From NCBI RefSeq assembly GCF_002102255.1, contig NZ_LQPH01000066.1, forward strand, positions 1-64,000: 64,000 nt of DNA. Reading direction: 5' to 3'. Positions 9,298 to 17,208 of the stretch are shown here, piece after piece. Under the pieces are notes generated by a model that was not told the DNA's origin, searched no databases, and worked only from the letters and a program-made list of their open reading frames with translations. Source of the stretch: Mycobacterium nebraskense. GTDB lineage: Bacteria > Actinomycetota > Actinomycetes > Mycobacteriales > Mycobacteriaceae. The position numbers were made by a program, and so were the translations under genes. Each line of letters opens with the position of its first letter. The stretch's first letter is position 1.

Positions 9298-9342
9298 AAA
9301 AAGGCCGCCGCTGGATCCCCTCACTCCAGCGGCGGCCCTTTT
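9298..9342. terminator. Second, bidirectional terminator hairpin
   Basis: A strong hairpin of about 16 bp with a short loop, framed by A-run and T-run, sits between the ends of fadE5 and fadA2. Because both sides carry the A/T tracts it could end either transcript. The rest of the 300-base gap (9343-9524) shows nothing I can name. Confidence 0.75.
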
Positions 9343-9524
9343 CGCACGCCCGTCCGCGCTGACCGGCGGTCGTTTCGGGGATGCCCCGTATTGCCGTCGG
9401 GGTCGGGGGGTCAGACCACAACACGGGGTCATCCGGGCACTCGGATACCCCTCCGCTCGATTTACTAACCCGCTGTGACCGATTTCATGAAAGCGCCACG
9501 ATGCCCGGCCGGCTCAGCGGGCGG

Positions 9525-10865
9525 TCAGGCCTCGAGGATCGCGGCCACGCCCTGGCCGCCGGCGGCGCAGATGGAGACCAGGGCCCGCAGCGGCTTGCCC
9601 GCGCCACCTTTGCGCTCGGCCTTCTTCTCTGCGAGCTGCTTGGCCGCCTGGGCGAGGATCCGCCCGCCGGTGGCGGCAAAGGGATGCCCGGCGGCCAGGG
9701 ACGAGCCGTTGACATTGAGCTTGGACCGGTCGATCGAGCCCAGCGCTGCGTCGAGGCCGAGCCGCTCCTTGCAGTAGTCCTCCGACTCCCATGCCTGCAG
9801 GTGCGCCAGCACCACCGAGGCGAACGCCTCGTGGATCTCGTAGAAGTCGAAGTCCTGCAGGCCCAGGCCGTTGCGGGCCAACAGCCGCGGCACCGCGTAG
9901 GTCGGCGCCATCAGCAGGCCGTCACGGCCGTTGACGTAGTCGACGGCGGCGGTTTCCGAATCCACCAGGAAGGCCAGTGGCGTCAGCGAATGGGCGGCCG
10001 CCCACTCCTCCCCGGCCAGCAGCGCGACCGAAGCCCCGTCGGTCAGCGGCGTCGAGTTGCCGGCCGTCATCGTCGCGTCGCCGGACTTCACACCGAACAC
10101 CGGCTTGAGCTTCGCGAGCTTCTCCGCCGACGAGTCCGGGCGCAGGTTGTCGTCGCGGTACAGCCCCAGGAACGGGGTGACCAGGTCGTCGAAGAAGCCG
10201 CGATCGTAGGCGGCGGCCATGTTGCGGTGGCTGGCGGCGGCCAGCTGGTCCTGGTCGACCCGTTTGATGCCCATCTCCTTGGCGGTGATCGCCTGGTGCT
10301 CGCCCATGGACAACCCGGTGCGCGGCTCGCTGTTGACCGGGATCTGGATGCCAACGTTCGCGGGCAGCGTGCCGACCAGCCTGAGCCGCTGGACGTTGGA
10401 CTTGGACCGGCGCAACTTGAGCAGGGTCCGGCGCAGGTTGTCCCCCAGGGCGATCGGCGGGTCCGAGGTGGTGTCCACCCCGCCGGCCGCGGCCACGTCG
10501 TAGCGCCCGGACGCGATGCCGTCGGCCGCGGCGATGGCCGCCTGCAGGCCGGTGCCGCACGCCTGTTGCAGGTCGAACGCCGGCGTGTACGACGACAGCT
10601 CGGAACCCAGCACGCATTCGCGGGTGAGGTTGAAGTCCCGGCTGTGCTTGAGCACCGCGCCGCCGACCACCATGCCCAGTCGCTCACCGGCCAGCCCGAA
10701 GCGGTCCACCAACCCACCCAGGGCGGCGGTGAACATGTCCTGGTTGGACGCCTCGGCATAGGCGCCGTCGGACCGGGCGAACGGGATGCGATTGCCGCCC
10801 AGCACGGCGACTCGTCGACGCTGCGAATTGCGCTGGTTGCTTGCCTCAGAACTTGCAGGGGCCAC
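9525..10865 (-). CDS. fadA2: Acetyl-CoA acetyltransferase / thiolase FadA2
   Basis: Thiolase of 446 residues (Rv0243 is about 440) that cleaves 3-ketoacyl-CoA with CoA in the last step of beta-oxidation. The acyl-accepting cysteine is C103 in QQACGTGLQ. The two later catalytic segments are also present: HEAFASVV, which replaces the common NEAFA, GHPFAATGGR, and CAAGGQG near the C-terminus. The N-terminal 18 residues are a polar leader (SSEASNQRNSQRRR). The GTG start is divergent from fabG4 across a 150-base region that holds the 10934-10949 operator candidate. Confidence 0.94.
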   Translation of the reverse strand: MAPASSEASNQRNSQRRRVAVLGGNRIPFARSDGAYAEASNQDMFTAALGGLVDRFGLAGERLGMVVGGAVLKHSRDFNLTRECVLGSELSSYTPAFDLQQACGTGLQAAIAAADGIASGRYDVAAAGGVDTTSDPPIALGDNLRRTLLKLRRSKSNVQRLRLVGTLPANVGIQIPVNSEPRTGLSMGEHQAITAKEMGIKRVDQDQLAAASHRNMAAAYDRGFFDDLVTPFLGLYRDDNLRPDSSAEKLAKLKPVFGVKSGDATMTAGNSTPLTDGASVALLAGEEWAAAHSLTPLAFLVDSETAAVDYVNGRDGLLMAPTYAVPRLLARNGLGLQDFDFYEIHEAFASVVLAHLQAWESEDYCKERLGLDAALGSIDRSKLNVNGSSLAAGHPFAATGGRILAQAAKQLAEKKAERKGGAGKPLRALVSICAAGGQGVAAILEA

Positions 10866-10933
10866 TGTCTTCTCCGTGTATCTGCGGTCTATTGGTTTCC
10901 GTATCGCCCGTTGGGGCCATACTACCCACTGTT

Positions 10934-10949
10934 CTTACTCTGAAGTAAG
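10934..10949. promoter_or_regulatory. TetR-type operator between fadA2 and fabG4
   Basis: CTTACTCTGAAGTAAG is a perfect 6-4-6 inverted repeat in the divergent promoter of fadA2 and fabG4. It differs by only two bases from the site upstream of the TetR gene (15182-15197, read on the minus strand). One protein bound here could control both directions. Confidence 0.65.
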
Positions 10950-11015
10950 TTCGTCGTCGTTACGGTTATGCGGTAGGCATACCCCGACTTAGAAAGCACA
11001 TGGAAGGTAGCTCCG

Positions 11016-12380
11016 GTGGCTCCCAAGGTCTCGTCCGATCTGTTCTCGCAGATTGTCAATTCCGGTCCTGGATCGTTTCTCGCCAAGCAGCTCGGTGTCC
11101 CGCAACCCGAGACACTGCGCCGCTACCGGCCCGGCGATCCGCCCCTGGCCGGATCGCTGCTGATCGGCGGTGAGGGCCGGATGGTCGAGGCGCTGCGTGC
11201 CGCGTTGGCCAAGGACTACGACCTGGTGGGCAACAACCTCGGTGGACGCTGGGCCGACCAGTTTGGCGGGCTGGTGTTCGACGCCACCGGCATCACGACG
11301 CCGGAGGGGCTCAAGGGTTTGTACGAGTTCTTCACGCCGCTGCTGCGCAACCTGGGCCATTCCGCGCGCGTCGCGGTGGTCGGCACCACGCCCGACGCCG
11401 CCGCCAGCCCGCACGAACGGATCGCACAGCGCGCGTTGGAGGGCTTCACCCGCTCGCTGGGCAAGGAGTTGCGCAACGGCACCACGGTGGCGCTGGTGTA
11501 TGTGTCGCCCGATGCCAAACCCGCTGCGACTGGCCTGGAATCGACCATGCGGTTCATCCTGTCGGCCAAGTCCGCCTACGTCGACGGCCAGGTGTTCTAC
11601 ATCGGCGAGGCCGATGCCACGCCGCCGGCCGACTGGGAGCGGCCGCTGGACGGCAAGGTCGCGATCGTGACGGGCGCGGCCCGCGGGATCGGTGCGACGA
11701 TCGCGGAGGTGTTCGCCCGCGACGGCGCGCGCGTCGTCGCGATCGACGTCGAGTCGGCCGCCGAGACGCTGGCCGAGACGGCCAGCCGGGTCGGGGGCAC
11801 CGCGTTGTGGCTCGACGTCACCGCCGAGGATGCCGTCGACAAGATCACCGAGCACCTGCGCGAGCACCACGGCGGACGCGCCGACGTCCTGGTCAACAAT
11901 GCCGGCATCACCCGCGACAAGCTGTTGGCCAACATGGACGACGCGCGTTGGGACGCCGTCCTGGCCGTCAATCTGCTTGCCCCACTGCGGCTTACCGAAG
12001 GGCTGGTGGGCAACGGCAGCATCGGCGAGGGAGGTCGGGTGATCGGGCTGTCCTCGATGGCCGGCATCGCGGGCAACCGCGGGCAGACCAACTACGCCAC
12101 CACCAAGGCCGGGATGATCGGCCTCACCCAGGCGCTGGCGCCGGGGCTTTACGGCAAGGGCATCACGATCAACGCCGTCGCGCCGGGATTCATCGAAACC
12201 CAGATGACGGCTGCCATTCCGCTGGCCACCCGCGAGGTGGGCCGCCGGATGAACTCGCTGCTGCAGGGCGGCCAACCCGTCGATGTCGCGGAGACCATCG
12301 CCTACTTCGCCAGTCCGGCGTCAAACGCGGTGACGGGTAACGTCATTCGCGTCTGCGGCCAGGCCATGCTGGGCGCATAG
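11016..12380 (+). CDS. fabG4: High-molecular-weight 3-oxoacyl-CoA/ACP reductase FabG4
   Basis: NADH-type 3-oxoacyl-thioester reductase of 454 residues, identical in length to Rv0242c. It has the two-domain HMwFabG layout: an N-terminal flavodoxin-like domain (about 1-200) and a C-terminal short-chain dehydrogenase domain starting at the dinucleotide motif [14 protein letters not shown] near 218. Y360 and K364 in NYATTKAG match the catalytic pair described for FabG4, and NNAGITRDK is the NAG structural motif. The GTG start follows a GGAAGG site. Its end is 17 bases from htdX, and the pair form a reductase-dehydratase module for reversible fatty acyl metabolism. Confidence 0.95.
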   Translation: MAPKVSSDLFSQIVNSGPGSFLAKQLGVPQPETLRRYRPGDPPLAGSLLIGGEGRMVEALRAALAKDYDLVGNNLGGRWADQFGGLVFDATGITTPEGLKGLYEFFTPLLRNLGHSARVAVVGTTPDAAASPHERIAQRALEGFTRSLGKELRNGTTVALVYVSPDAKPAATGLESTMRFILSAKSAYVDGQVFYIGEADATPPADWERPLDGKVAIVTGAARGIGATIAEVFARDGARVVAIDVESAAETLAETASRVGGTALWLDVTAEDAVDKITEHLREHHGGRADVLVNNAGITRDKLLANMDDARWDAVLAVNLLAPLRLTEGLVGNGSIGEGGRVIGLSSMAGIAGNRGQTNYATTKAGMIGLTQALAPGLYGKGITINAVAPGFIETQMTAAIPLATREVGRRMNSLLQGGQPVDVAETIAYFASPASNAVTGNVIRVCGQAMLGA

Positions 12381-12397
12381 CTGCTGAGGAGAACGCG

Positions 12398-13240
12398 ATG
12401 AACCAGCCAAGCGGCCTGAAGAACATGCTGCGCGCGGCGGCCGGGGCACTGCCGGTGGTGCCGCGCGGAAACCAACTGCCCACGCGCACGGTAACGATAG
12501 AGGAATTGCCCATCGACCACGCGAACGTGGCCGAGTACGCGGCGGTCACCGGCCTGCGTTACGGCAACAACGTGCCGCTCACGTATCCGTTCGCGTTGAC
12601 CTTCCCCACGATGATGTCGCTGGTGACCGGGTTCGACTTTCCTTTTGCCGCAATGGGCTCGGTGCACGTTGAGAACCACATCACGCAGTACCGGCCGATC
12701 GCGGTCACCGACAGCGTCGGTGTGCGCGTGCACGCCGAGAACCTGCGGGAGCACCGCAAAGGCCTGCTGGTCGACCTGGTGACCGACGTGAGTGTCGGCA
12801 ACGACACCGCGTGGCATCAGGTGACTACCTTCCTGCACCAGCAACGCACCAGCCTGTCCGACGAGCCCAAGCCGCCACCGCAGAAGCAACCCAAGCTGCC
12901 CCCGCCCAGCACCGTCGTGCGCGTCAGCCCCGGCCTGATCCGGCGCTACGCCGTCGTCGGCGGCGACCACAACCCGATCCACACCAACCCGATCGCGGCC
13001 AAGCTGTTCGGCTTCCCCACCGTCATCGCGCACGGAATGTTCAGCGCCGCAGCCGTATTGGCCAACATCGAAGCCCGCTTCCCGGACGCGGTGAAGTATT
13101 CGGTGCGGTTCGGCAAGCCGCTGGTGCTGCCCGGCACCGCGGGGCTTTACATCGACGAAGGCCACGACGGCTGGGACATTTCGCTGCGCAACATCGCCAA
13201 GGGCTACCCGTATCTGACCGGCACGGTCCGGGCGCTTTAG
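12398..13240 (+). CDS. htdX: 3-hydroxyacyl-thioester dehydratase HtdX
   Basis: MaoC/hydratase-2 family protein of 280 residues that interconverts 3-hydroxyacyl and trans-2-enoyl thioesters. The catalytic signature is YAVVGGDHNPIHTNP with D190 and H195, followed by the HGMFS loop. The N-terminal half (about 30-150) is a degenerate hot-dog fold and the C-terminal half (170-280) the active one. It is translated after an AGGAG site, 17 bases after fabG4, as in M. tuberculosis (Rv0241c). Its stop codon overlaps by 3-4 bases the stop of the convergent ClC gene. Confidence 0.93.
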   Translation: MNQPSGLKNMLRAAAGALPVVPRGNQLPTRTVTIEELPIDHANVAEYAAVTGLRYGNNVPLTYPFALTFPTMMSLVTGFDFPFAAMGSVHVENHITQYRPIAVTDSVGVRVHAENLREHRKGLLVDLVTDVSVGNDTAWHQVTTFLHQQRTSLSDEPKPPPQKQPKLPPPSTVVRVSPGLIRRYAVVGGDHNPIHTNPIAAKLFGFPTVIAHGMFSAAAVLANIEARFPDAVKYSVRFGKPLVLPGTAGLYIDEGHDGWDISLRNIAKGYPYLTGTVRAL

Positions 13241-14487
13241 CCCGAGTGCGTCGGGCCGCGGCCTTTGACAAGGACTTTCAGCCCGTGGGCGCTGGTCGCG
13301 GTCAGCAGGAAGAGAAGAAACAACCACAGCGGCGGCCGGGCGAGTTCCCAGACGAAGATCGCCGCCCAGATCGGTGAGCCCTGCGTCACCGCGAGCACGC
13401 CGGCGGCGCCCGCCAGCGACACCGCCGGCACGTGCAGGCTGGTCCCGGCCGCCCAGTTGATCGCCAGCACCAGCGCCGCCCCGGCGGCCGCGCCGGTGGC
13501 CAGCGACGGGGTCAGCATTCCGCCGGCCCCGCCGGCACGCAAAAACAGCGCGGTCAGCAAGGGTTTCAGGGCGAGGATCGCGAGCGCCGACAACAGCGTC
13601 ATGCCACTGGCCAAGCTGACGGTCAGGATGCTTCGGCCGTTGCCGGGCAACTCGGGCCACCAATGCGAGCAGATGCCCATCACCAGCCCGGCCCCGGCGA
13701 GCGCGGGAACCAGCACCCACGTCCGCATCTGCTTGGCCGGCCGGGCCGCCCCCATCAACCGGTTGAAGGCCAGTCCCACCACGAGGGTCAGCGGCGCCAG
13801 CAACAGCCCGTGCGCGGTCAGCAGGTAAGTCGACTCCCCGATCGGCCACTGCAGGTTCGGCTCATCCCGCGTGATCGCCGAACCGACGGCGACCGCCAGG
13901 CTGGAGGAAATGAACGCCGCGCCAACCGCCCGCGGATGCCAGGTGGTGAGCAGGATCCGCACCGAGAACAGCGCACCGGCCAGCGGAACGGCGTACACGG
14001 CGCCCAGCCCGGCTCCGGCCGCGCAGGCCAGCAACACCTCGCGGTCCCGGGGCGATAGCCCCTTGAGCCAGCCGGTCCCGAAATCGCCCAGGGCCGCCGC
14101 GAATTGACGCGGGGCCCCTTCCCGACCAAGCGACGCCCCGGATCCGACGAGCAGCACCTGCAGCATGGCGTCGATGCTCCAGGAAAGCCGCGGTATCGGC
14201 TCACGGCGCGCGATGGTCTCCGCCAGCGGCGGCACTTGCCTTCTGCTGCGCAAGATCCACCACCCGACTGCCGCCAACGCCCCACCGATCATCGGCCCCA
14301 GCGCGCGGCGTACCGGACTGCTGCCGGCGACGCCGGCAAGCAGCGCGCCAAAGGTGTAGTGATACGTGAGGTGCTGGACGAAGCGCAGCACGAACGTCGT
14401 CGCCAATCCGGCAACCCCGGCCAGCAACCCGACGATGATTACGGCGCAGAAGAAGTCGACGTTGCGGCGGGCGGGCGGTCGAGCCAC
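13237..14487 (-). CDS. ClC-family chloride channel/antiporter
   Basis: Polytopic membrane protein of 416 residues in the ClC family, which moves chloride (often in exchange for protons). Family motifs are present: GSGASLGREGA near 115-125, with the gating-type glutamate of G(K/R)EG, and a C-terminal LRAGGAGGMLTPSLATGA filter segment. The usual proline of GREGP is alanine. About ten hydrophobic spans can be counted. It starts 16 bases after the TetR gene stop and may be cotranscribed with it. The start is probably the GTG at 14487. M. tuberculosis has a ClC gene elsewhere (Rv0143c) and the vapBC24 toxin-antitoxin pair at this spot. Confidence 0.88.
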   Translation of the reverse strand: MARPPARRNVDFFCAVIIVGLLAGVAGLATTFVLRFVQHLTYHYTFGALLAGVAGSSPVRRALGPMIGGALAAVGWWILRSRRQVPPLAETIARREPIPRLSWSIDAMLQVLLVGSGASLGREGAPRQFAAALGDFGTGWLKGLSPRDREVLLACAAGAGLGAVYAVPLAGALFSVRILLTTWHPRAVGAAFISSSLAVAVGSAITRDEPNLQWPIGESTYLLTAHGLLLAPLTLVVGLAFNRLMGAARPAKQMRTWVLVPALAGAGLVMGICSHWWPELPGNGRSILTVSLASGMTLLSALAILALKPLLTALFLRAGGAGGMLTPSLATGAAAGAALVLAINWAAGTSLHVPAVSLAGAAGVLAVTQGSPIWAAIFVWELARPPLWLFLLFLLTATSAHGLKVLVKGRGPTHSG

Positions 14488-14503
14488 ATGACGAATGTAG
14501 GGG

Positions 14504-15157
14504 TTAGCCCCCCGCGGCGCTGGGTCCGCCCATCTCGGGCAGTCCCGCGGCGGCAGCCTCCCGCTCCTCCGGTGCGCCCCGCAAGCCGTGCCAGAACAGG
14601 TTGATCATCAGCTCGGCCGCCTCGTCGGCGTCGATGTCGCCGGTGCTGAGCTGGTTGGCCGTCGCCTCGCCCGCGCCCACCAGCGCCACGGCCATCATCT
14701 CGTTTTCGCGGTCCGTCCGCGGCGTGCGGCTTCCGGCGCGCACCAGGCCGGCGACCAGCTCGATGATCTGTTCACGCCCCTCGCGCACCATGTGCGCGAA
14801 CGCCTGCGAACTGGTGGCCTGGGTGTACATCACGATCCACGACGCCCGGTTGGCGTCGATGTAGCGCATGAACGACACGATGGTGTTGCGCAGCAGGTCT
14901 TTCGGGCTCTGCGTGAAGTCGATGTCGGCGCGGACCGCATCGATGAACCGGCCCATCTCCCGGTTCAGGCAGGCCCCGAACAGGTCCTCCTTGGAGCCGT
15001 AGTACAGGTACAGCATCGGCTTGGAGATCTGCGCCTCGGCGGCGATGGCGTCCATCGAGGTCTCGTGGTAGCCGTTCACCGAGAACATCTGCACGGCGGC
15101 GTCGAGCATTTGTTGCTCGCGGACAGCACGCGGTAACCGCTTGGTGCCACCCGCCAT
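14504..15157 (-). CDS. TetR-family regulator (Rv0238-like)
   Basis: Transcription factor of 217 residues. The N-terminal helix-turn-helix spans about residues 15-62 (ETSMDAIAAEAQISKPMLYLYYGSKEDLF). The rest is a helical ligand domain, probably sensing an acyl-CoA given its neighbours. The frame is open to 15205, but the ATG at 15157 follows an AGAGAGG site and avoids including the operator in the coding region. A 16-bp inverted repeat at 15182-15197 lies 25 bases upstream, as expected for self-control, and related sites lie before fadA2/fabG4 and fadE5. It is close upstream of the ClC gene. Confidence 0.9.
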   Translation of the reverse strand: MAGGTKRLPRAVREQQMLDAAVQMFSVNGYHETSMDAIAAEAQISKPMLYLYYGSKEDLFGACLNREMGRFIDAVRADIDFTQSPKDLLRNTIVSFMRYIDANRASWIVMYTQATSSQAFAHMVREGREQIIELVAGLVRAGSRTPRTDRENEMMAVALVGAGEATANQLSTGDIDADEAAELMINLFWHGLRGAPEEREAAAAGLPEMGGPSAAGG

Positions 15158-15181
15158 CGCTTGCCTCTCTAGCCCGTCTAT

Positions 15182-15197
15182 CTGACTCCAGAGTAAG
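15182..15197. promoter_or_regulatory. TetR autoregulatory operator candidate
   Basis: Read on the minus strand this is CTTACTCTGGAGTCAG, which matches the fadA2/fabG4 site CTTACTCTGAAGTAAG at 14 of 16 positions. It lies in the 53-base gap between the lpqI stop and the TetR start. Confidence 0.65.
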
Positions 15198-15210
15198 CAA
15201 TGCACACGCC

Positions 15211-16362
15211 TTAGTGGCCGCAGGCGGGGCTACGGCCCTTGATCGCCGCCACCCGCACCAACGCGTCGTCGACCCGCTGCGCGGGCAGTTCGCCGGCGGC
15301 CACCGCCTTCTGCAGCCGGTCCAAGACGGCGGGGACCTCGTCGGTGGTGACCCAGAGCGCGACGTCGGTGCCGGCCTGCAGGGCGCGCAGCACCGCCTCG
15401 GCGACGCCGTACCGGTCGGAGATGGCGCCCATGCTGGACAGGTCGTCAGTGAACACCGGGCCGTTGAACGGCGGACCGCCGTAGCCGACGCCGTTGCGCA
15501 GCAGCTGCACCGCCGCGGGGCTCAGGCTTGCCGGGTCGTCGCCGGTCAGCCCGGGGACCTGCAAGTGACCCAGCATCACCGCGACCGGGGCCGCGGTCAC
15601 CAGCGTCCGGTAAGGAACCAGGTCGACGTTCTGCAGGTCGCTCAGCGGCGGCGTCACGACACCGCCGGTGTGCGAGTCGCCGGAGCCGTGCCCGTGTCCG
15701 GGGAAGTGCTTGAGCACCGGCAGCAGCCCGGCGTCCCGCAGGCCTTGGGCGTACGCCCCGGCATAGGCGGTGACCGCGTTGGGATCGCCACCGAACGAGC
15801 GGTCCCCGATCACGCCGTCGGTGGCGTCGGTGACGTCGACGACGGGTGCGAAGTCGATGGTGATGCCCAGCTCGCGCATCTTCTTGCCCCGCTCGGCCGC
15901 CAAGTCGTGGACCTGGGCGACGGTCTGGGTTTGGGCCAGCTCCCGCGGCGATGGCGCCGAGCCGATCAGCGACCGCAACCGCGACACCCGGCCGCCCTCC
16001 TCGTCGACGCTGACCGCAAGCGGGAGCGGTCCCGCCTTCCCGGCGATGTCGGCCAGCGGGCCCTTGAAGATCGACAGGTCCGTCCAGCTGCCGATGAAGA
16101 TGCCGCCGACGTGGTAGCCGTTGACCACCGAGCGGGCGTCATCGGCGTTTTTCACGCCCACCATCAGCAGCTGGGCCAGCTTGTCGCGGACCGGCAGCGT
16201 GGTGACGTCGCCGCACGCCGGCGGCGCGGGCGCGGCCGGCGGCTTGCTGACCGAGGTCGACGGGCCGGGTGGCCAGGCGGCGTGGTGAGCGCAGCCCGCC
16301 ACCAGAGCCGACACGGACGCGAGCACGGCCCCTGCGACGGTCATGGTGCGCGAAAATGACAT
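15211..16362 (-). CDS. lpqI: Lipoprotein beta-N-acetylglucosaminidase LpqI (NagZ-like)
   Basis: Lipid-anchored family 3 glycoside hydrolase of 383 residues (Rv0237 is 388) that trims N-acetylglucosamine from cell-wall fragments in peptidoglycan recycling. The signal peptide has a basic start, a hydrophobic core and a lipobox LVAGC with C24 as the lipidated cysteine, followed by a proline-rich linker (30-50). The GH3 barrel holds KHFPGHG (218-224), the D229-S-H231 acid/base dyad of NagZ enzymes, and the nucleophile D306 in FTDDLS. The frame is open to 16572, but the ATG at 16362 gives the proper signal peptide. Confidence 0.93.
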   Translation of the reverse strand: MSFSRTMTVAGAVLASVSALVAGCAHHAAWPPGPSTSVSKPPAAPAPPACGDVTTLPVRDKLAQLLMVGVKNADDARSVVNGYHVGGIFIGSWTDLSIFKGPLADIAGKAGPLPLAVSVDEEGGRVSRLRSLIGSAPSPRELAQTQTVAQVHDLAAERGKKMRELGITIDFAPVVDVTDATDGVIGDRSFGGDPNAVTAYAGAYAQGLRDAGLLPVLKHFPGHGHGSGDSHTGGVVTPPLSDLQNVDLVPYRTLVTAAPVAVMLGHLQVPGLTGDDPASLSPAAVQLLRNGVGYGGPPFNGPVFTDDLSSMGAISDRYGVAEAVLRALQAGTDVALWVTTDEVPAVLDRLQKAVAAGELPAQRVDDALVRVAAIKGRSPACGH

Positions 16363-16492
16363 CGGGCCATGTTTGCACGGCGGGGTCCCGGCCTCCGGGT
16401 CTGGGGAGCGACGAGGTTTTCTTCTCTGACCGCGCGGGCATTCGTGGGCAGGTGCTAGCTGGGCTAGCGGGGGCGAGATCAAGGAGCCAGCG

Positions 16493-16693
16493 ATGACCGG
16501 TTTCACCCTGGCCGCTGCGGCCAGCATCGCGGTGGGTCTGTCGGTCGGGGTCGCGACGACCCTGGGCGTCACGCTTGCCGTCGCCGACCACGGCGTGGCA
16601 CCGGTGCGGGTCCGTCCGGCGGCCCTGAACCCGCTCGGGCCCCATCAGGTGCAATACGGCGACCGGTGCTTCCATGGGCACTGTCTGCCCTGA
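16493..16693 (+). CDS. Small exported protein, DUF2613-like paralogue
   Basis: Protein of 66 residues with an N-terminal hydrophobic segment (about 3-32) that could be a signal peptide or membrane anchor. It ends in HQVQYGDRCFHGHCLP. The first 35 residues and the QVQYGDR ending line up with the next gene (16779-16952, VEYGNRS), so the two look like tandem duplicates. This copy has an extra tail with two cysteines. AAGGAG at 16481-16486 precedes the ATG by 6 bases, the same geometry as in the next gene. It is divergent from lpqI. Function unknown. Confidence 0.72.
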   Translation: MTGFTLAAAASIAVGLSVGVATTLGVTLAVADHGVAPVRVRPAALNPLGPHQVQYGDRCFHGHCLP

Positions 16694-16778
16694 CGAGCGC
16701 TCCGGGGCGCCGACCGGCTTCTGCTAGGTTGGCGCTAGGCCGCCGCTACGTTATCGAAGATGCTGTAAGGAGCAATTG

Positions 16779-16952
16779 ATGAACCGGATCATTGCGCCCG
16801 CCGCCGCGAGCGTGGTGGTTGGTCTGTTGCTCGGTGCGGCCGCGATCTTCGGGATCACCTTGATGGTGCAGCAGGACACGAAACCGCCACTCCCCGGGGG
16901 CGATCCGCAGTCGTCAGTGCTCAACCGGGTCGAGTACGGCAACCGTAGCTAG
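16779..16952 (+). CDS. DUF2613 small membrane/secreted protein (Rv0236A-like)
   Basis: Protein of 57 residues, the length of Rv0236A, and too short for usual ORF cut-offs. One hydrophobic segment (about 8-30, VVVGLLLGAAAIFGITLMV) is followed by a short polar tail PPLPGGDPQSSVLNRVEYGNRS. AAGGAG at 16767-16772 lies 6 bases before the ATG. It directly precedes aftD, as Rv0236A does in M. tuberculosis, so a role in the arabinan-synthesis membrane environment is conceivable but unproven. The stop codon touches the first copy of a 54-bp repeat. Confidence 0.85.
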   Translation: MNRIIAPAAASVVVGLLLGAAAIFGITLMVQQDTKPPLPGGDPQSSVLNRVEYGNRS

Positions 16953-17130
16953 CGGCGATCGCAAGCGCGGCGAAGCCGGGCGCAGCGGGTCGCCGCCATC
17001 AGACAGCGGCGATCGCAAGCGCGGCGAAGCCGGGCGCAGCGGGTCGCCGCCATCAGACAGCGGCGATCGCAAGCGCGGCGCCGGGCGCTGGGGGCACCTC
17101 CCGCTTGCGGGGGACGGGTCGCCGCCATCG
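16951..17130 (+). repeat. 54-bp tandem repeat array before aftD
   Basis: Two identical 54-bp units (16951-17004 and 17005-17058) are followed by a third, altered unit (17059-17130) into which the dispersed 28-nt element is built. Each unit can fold, since its GCGGCGATC start pairs with its GGTCGCCGC end. The unit length is a multiple of three and the array is open in the frame of aftD, though no ATG, GTG or TTG occurs in that frame. Confidence 0.85.
17090..17117 (+). repeat. Dispersed 28-nt hairpin repeat, copy 1
   Basis: This 28-nt stretch differs at one position from 41603-41630. It contains CCCGCTTGCGGG, able to form a small hairpin. Both copies lie just upstream of a gene start (aftD here, an aldehyde dehydrogenase at the other). 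Confidence 0.75.
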
Positions 17131-17208
17131 AATTCAGCGGCCAAAGCGGACTCCGGCGCGCCGGTCCCATGTTCGCCGGCCGCGCCCATTTCACGCCGCT
17201 GGCTGTGG

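Noticed and set aside
9381..10943. Long plus-strand frame opposite fadA2
   Set aside because: It is the antisense of a clear thiolase gene; the translation is low-complexity Gln/Arg/Gly, as is usual for GC-rich shadows.
16951..17130. Repeat array as a CRISPR
   Set aside because: The units are directly adjacent with no unique spacers, and no cas genes are present.
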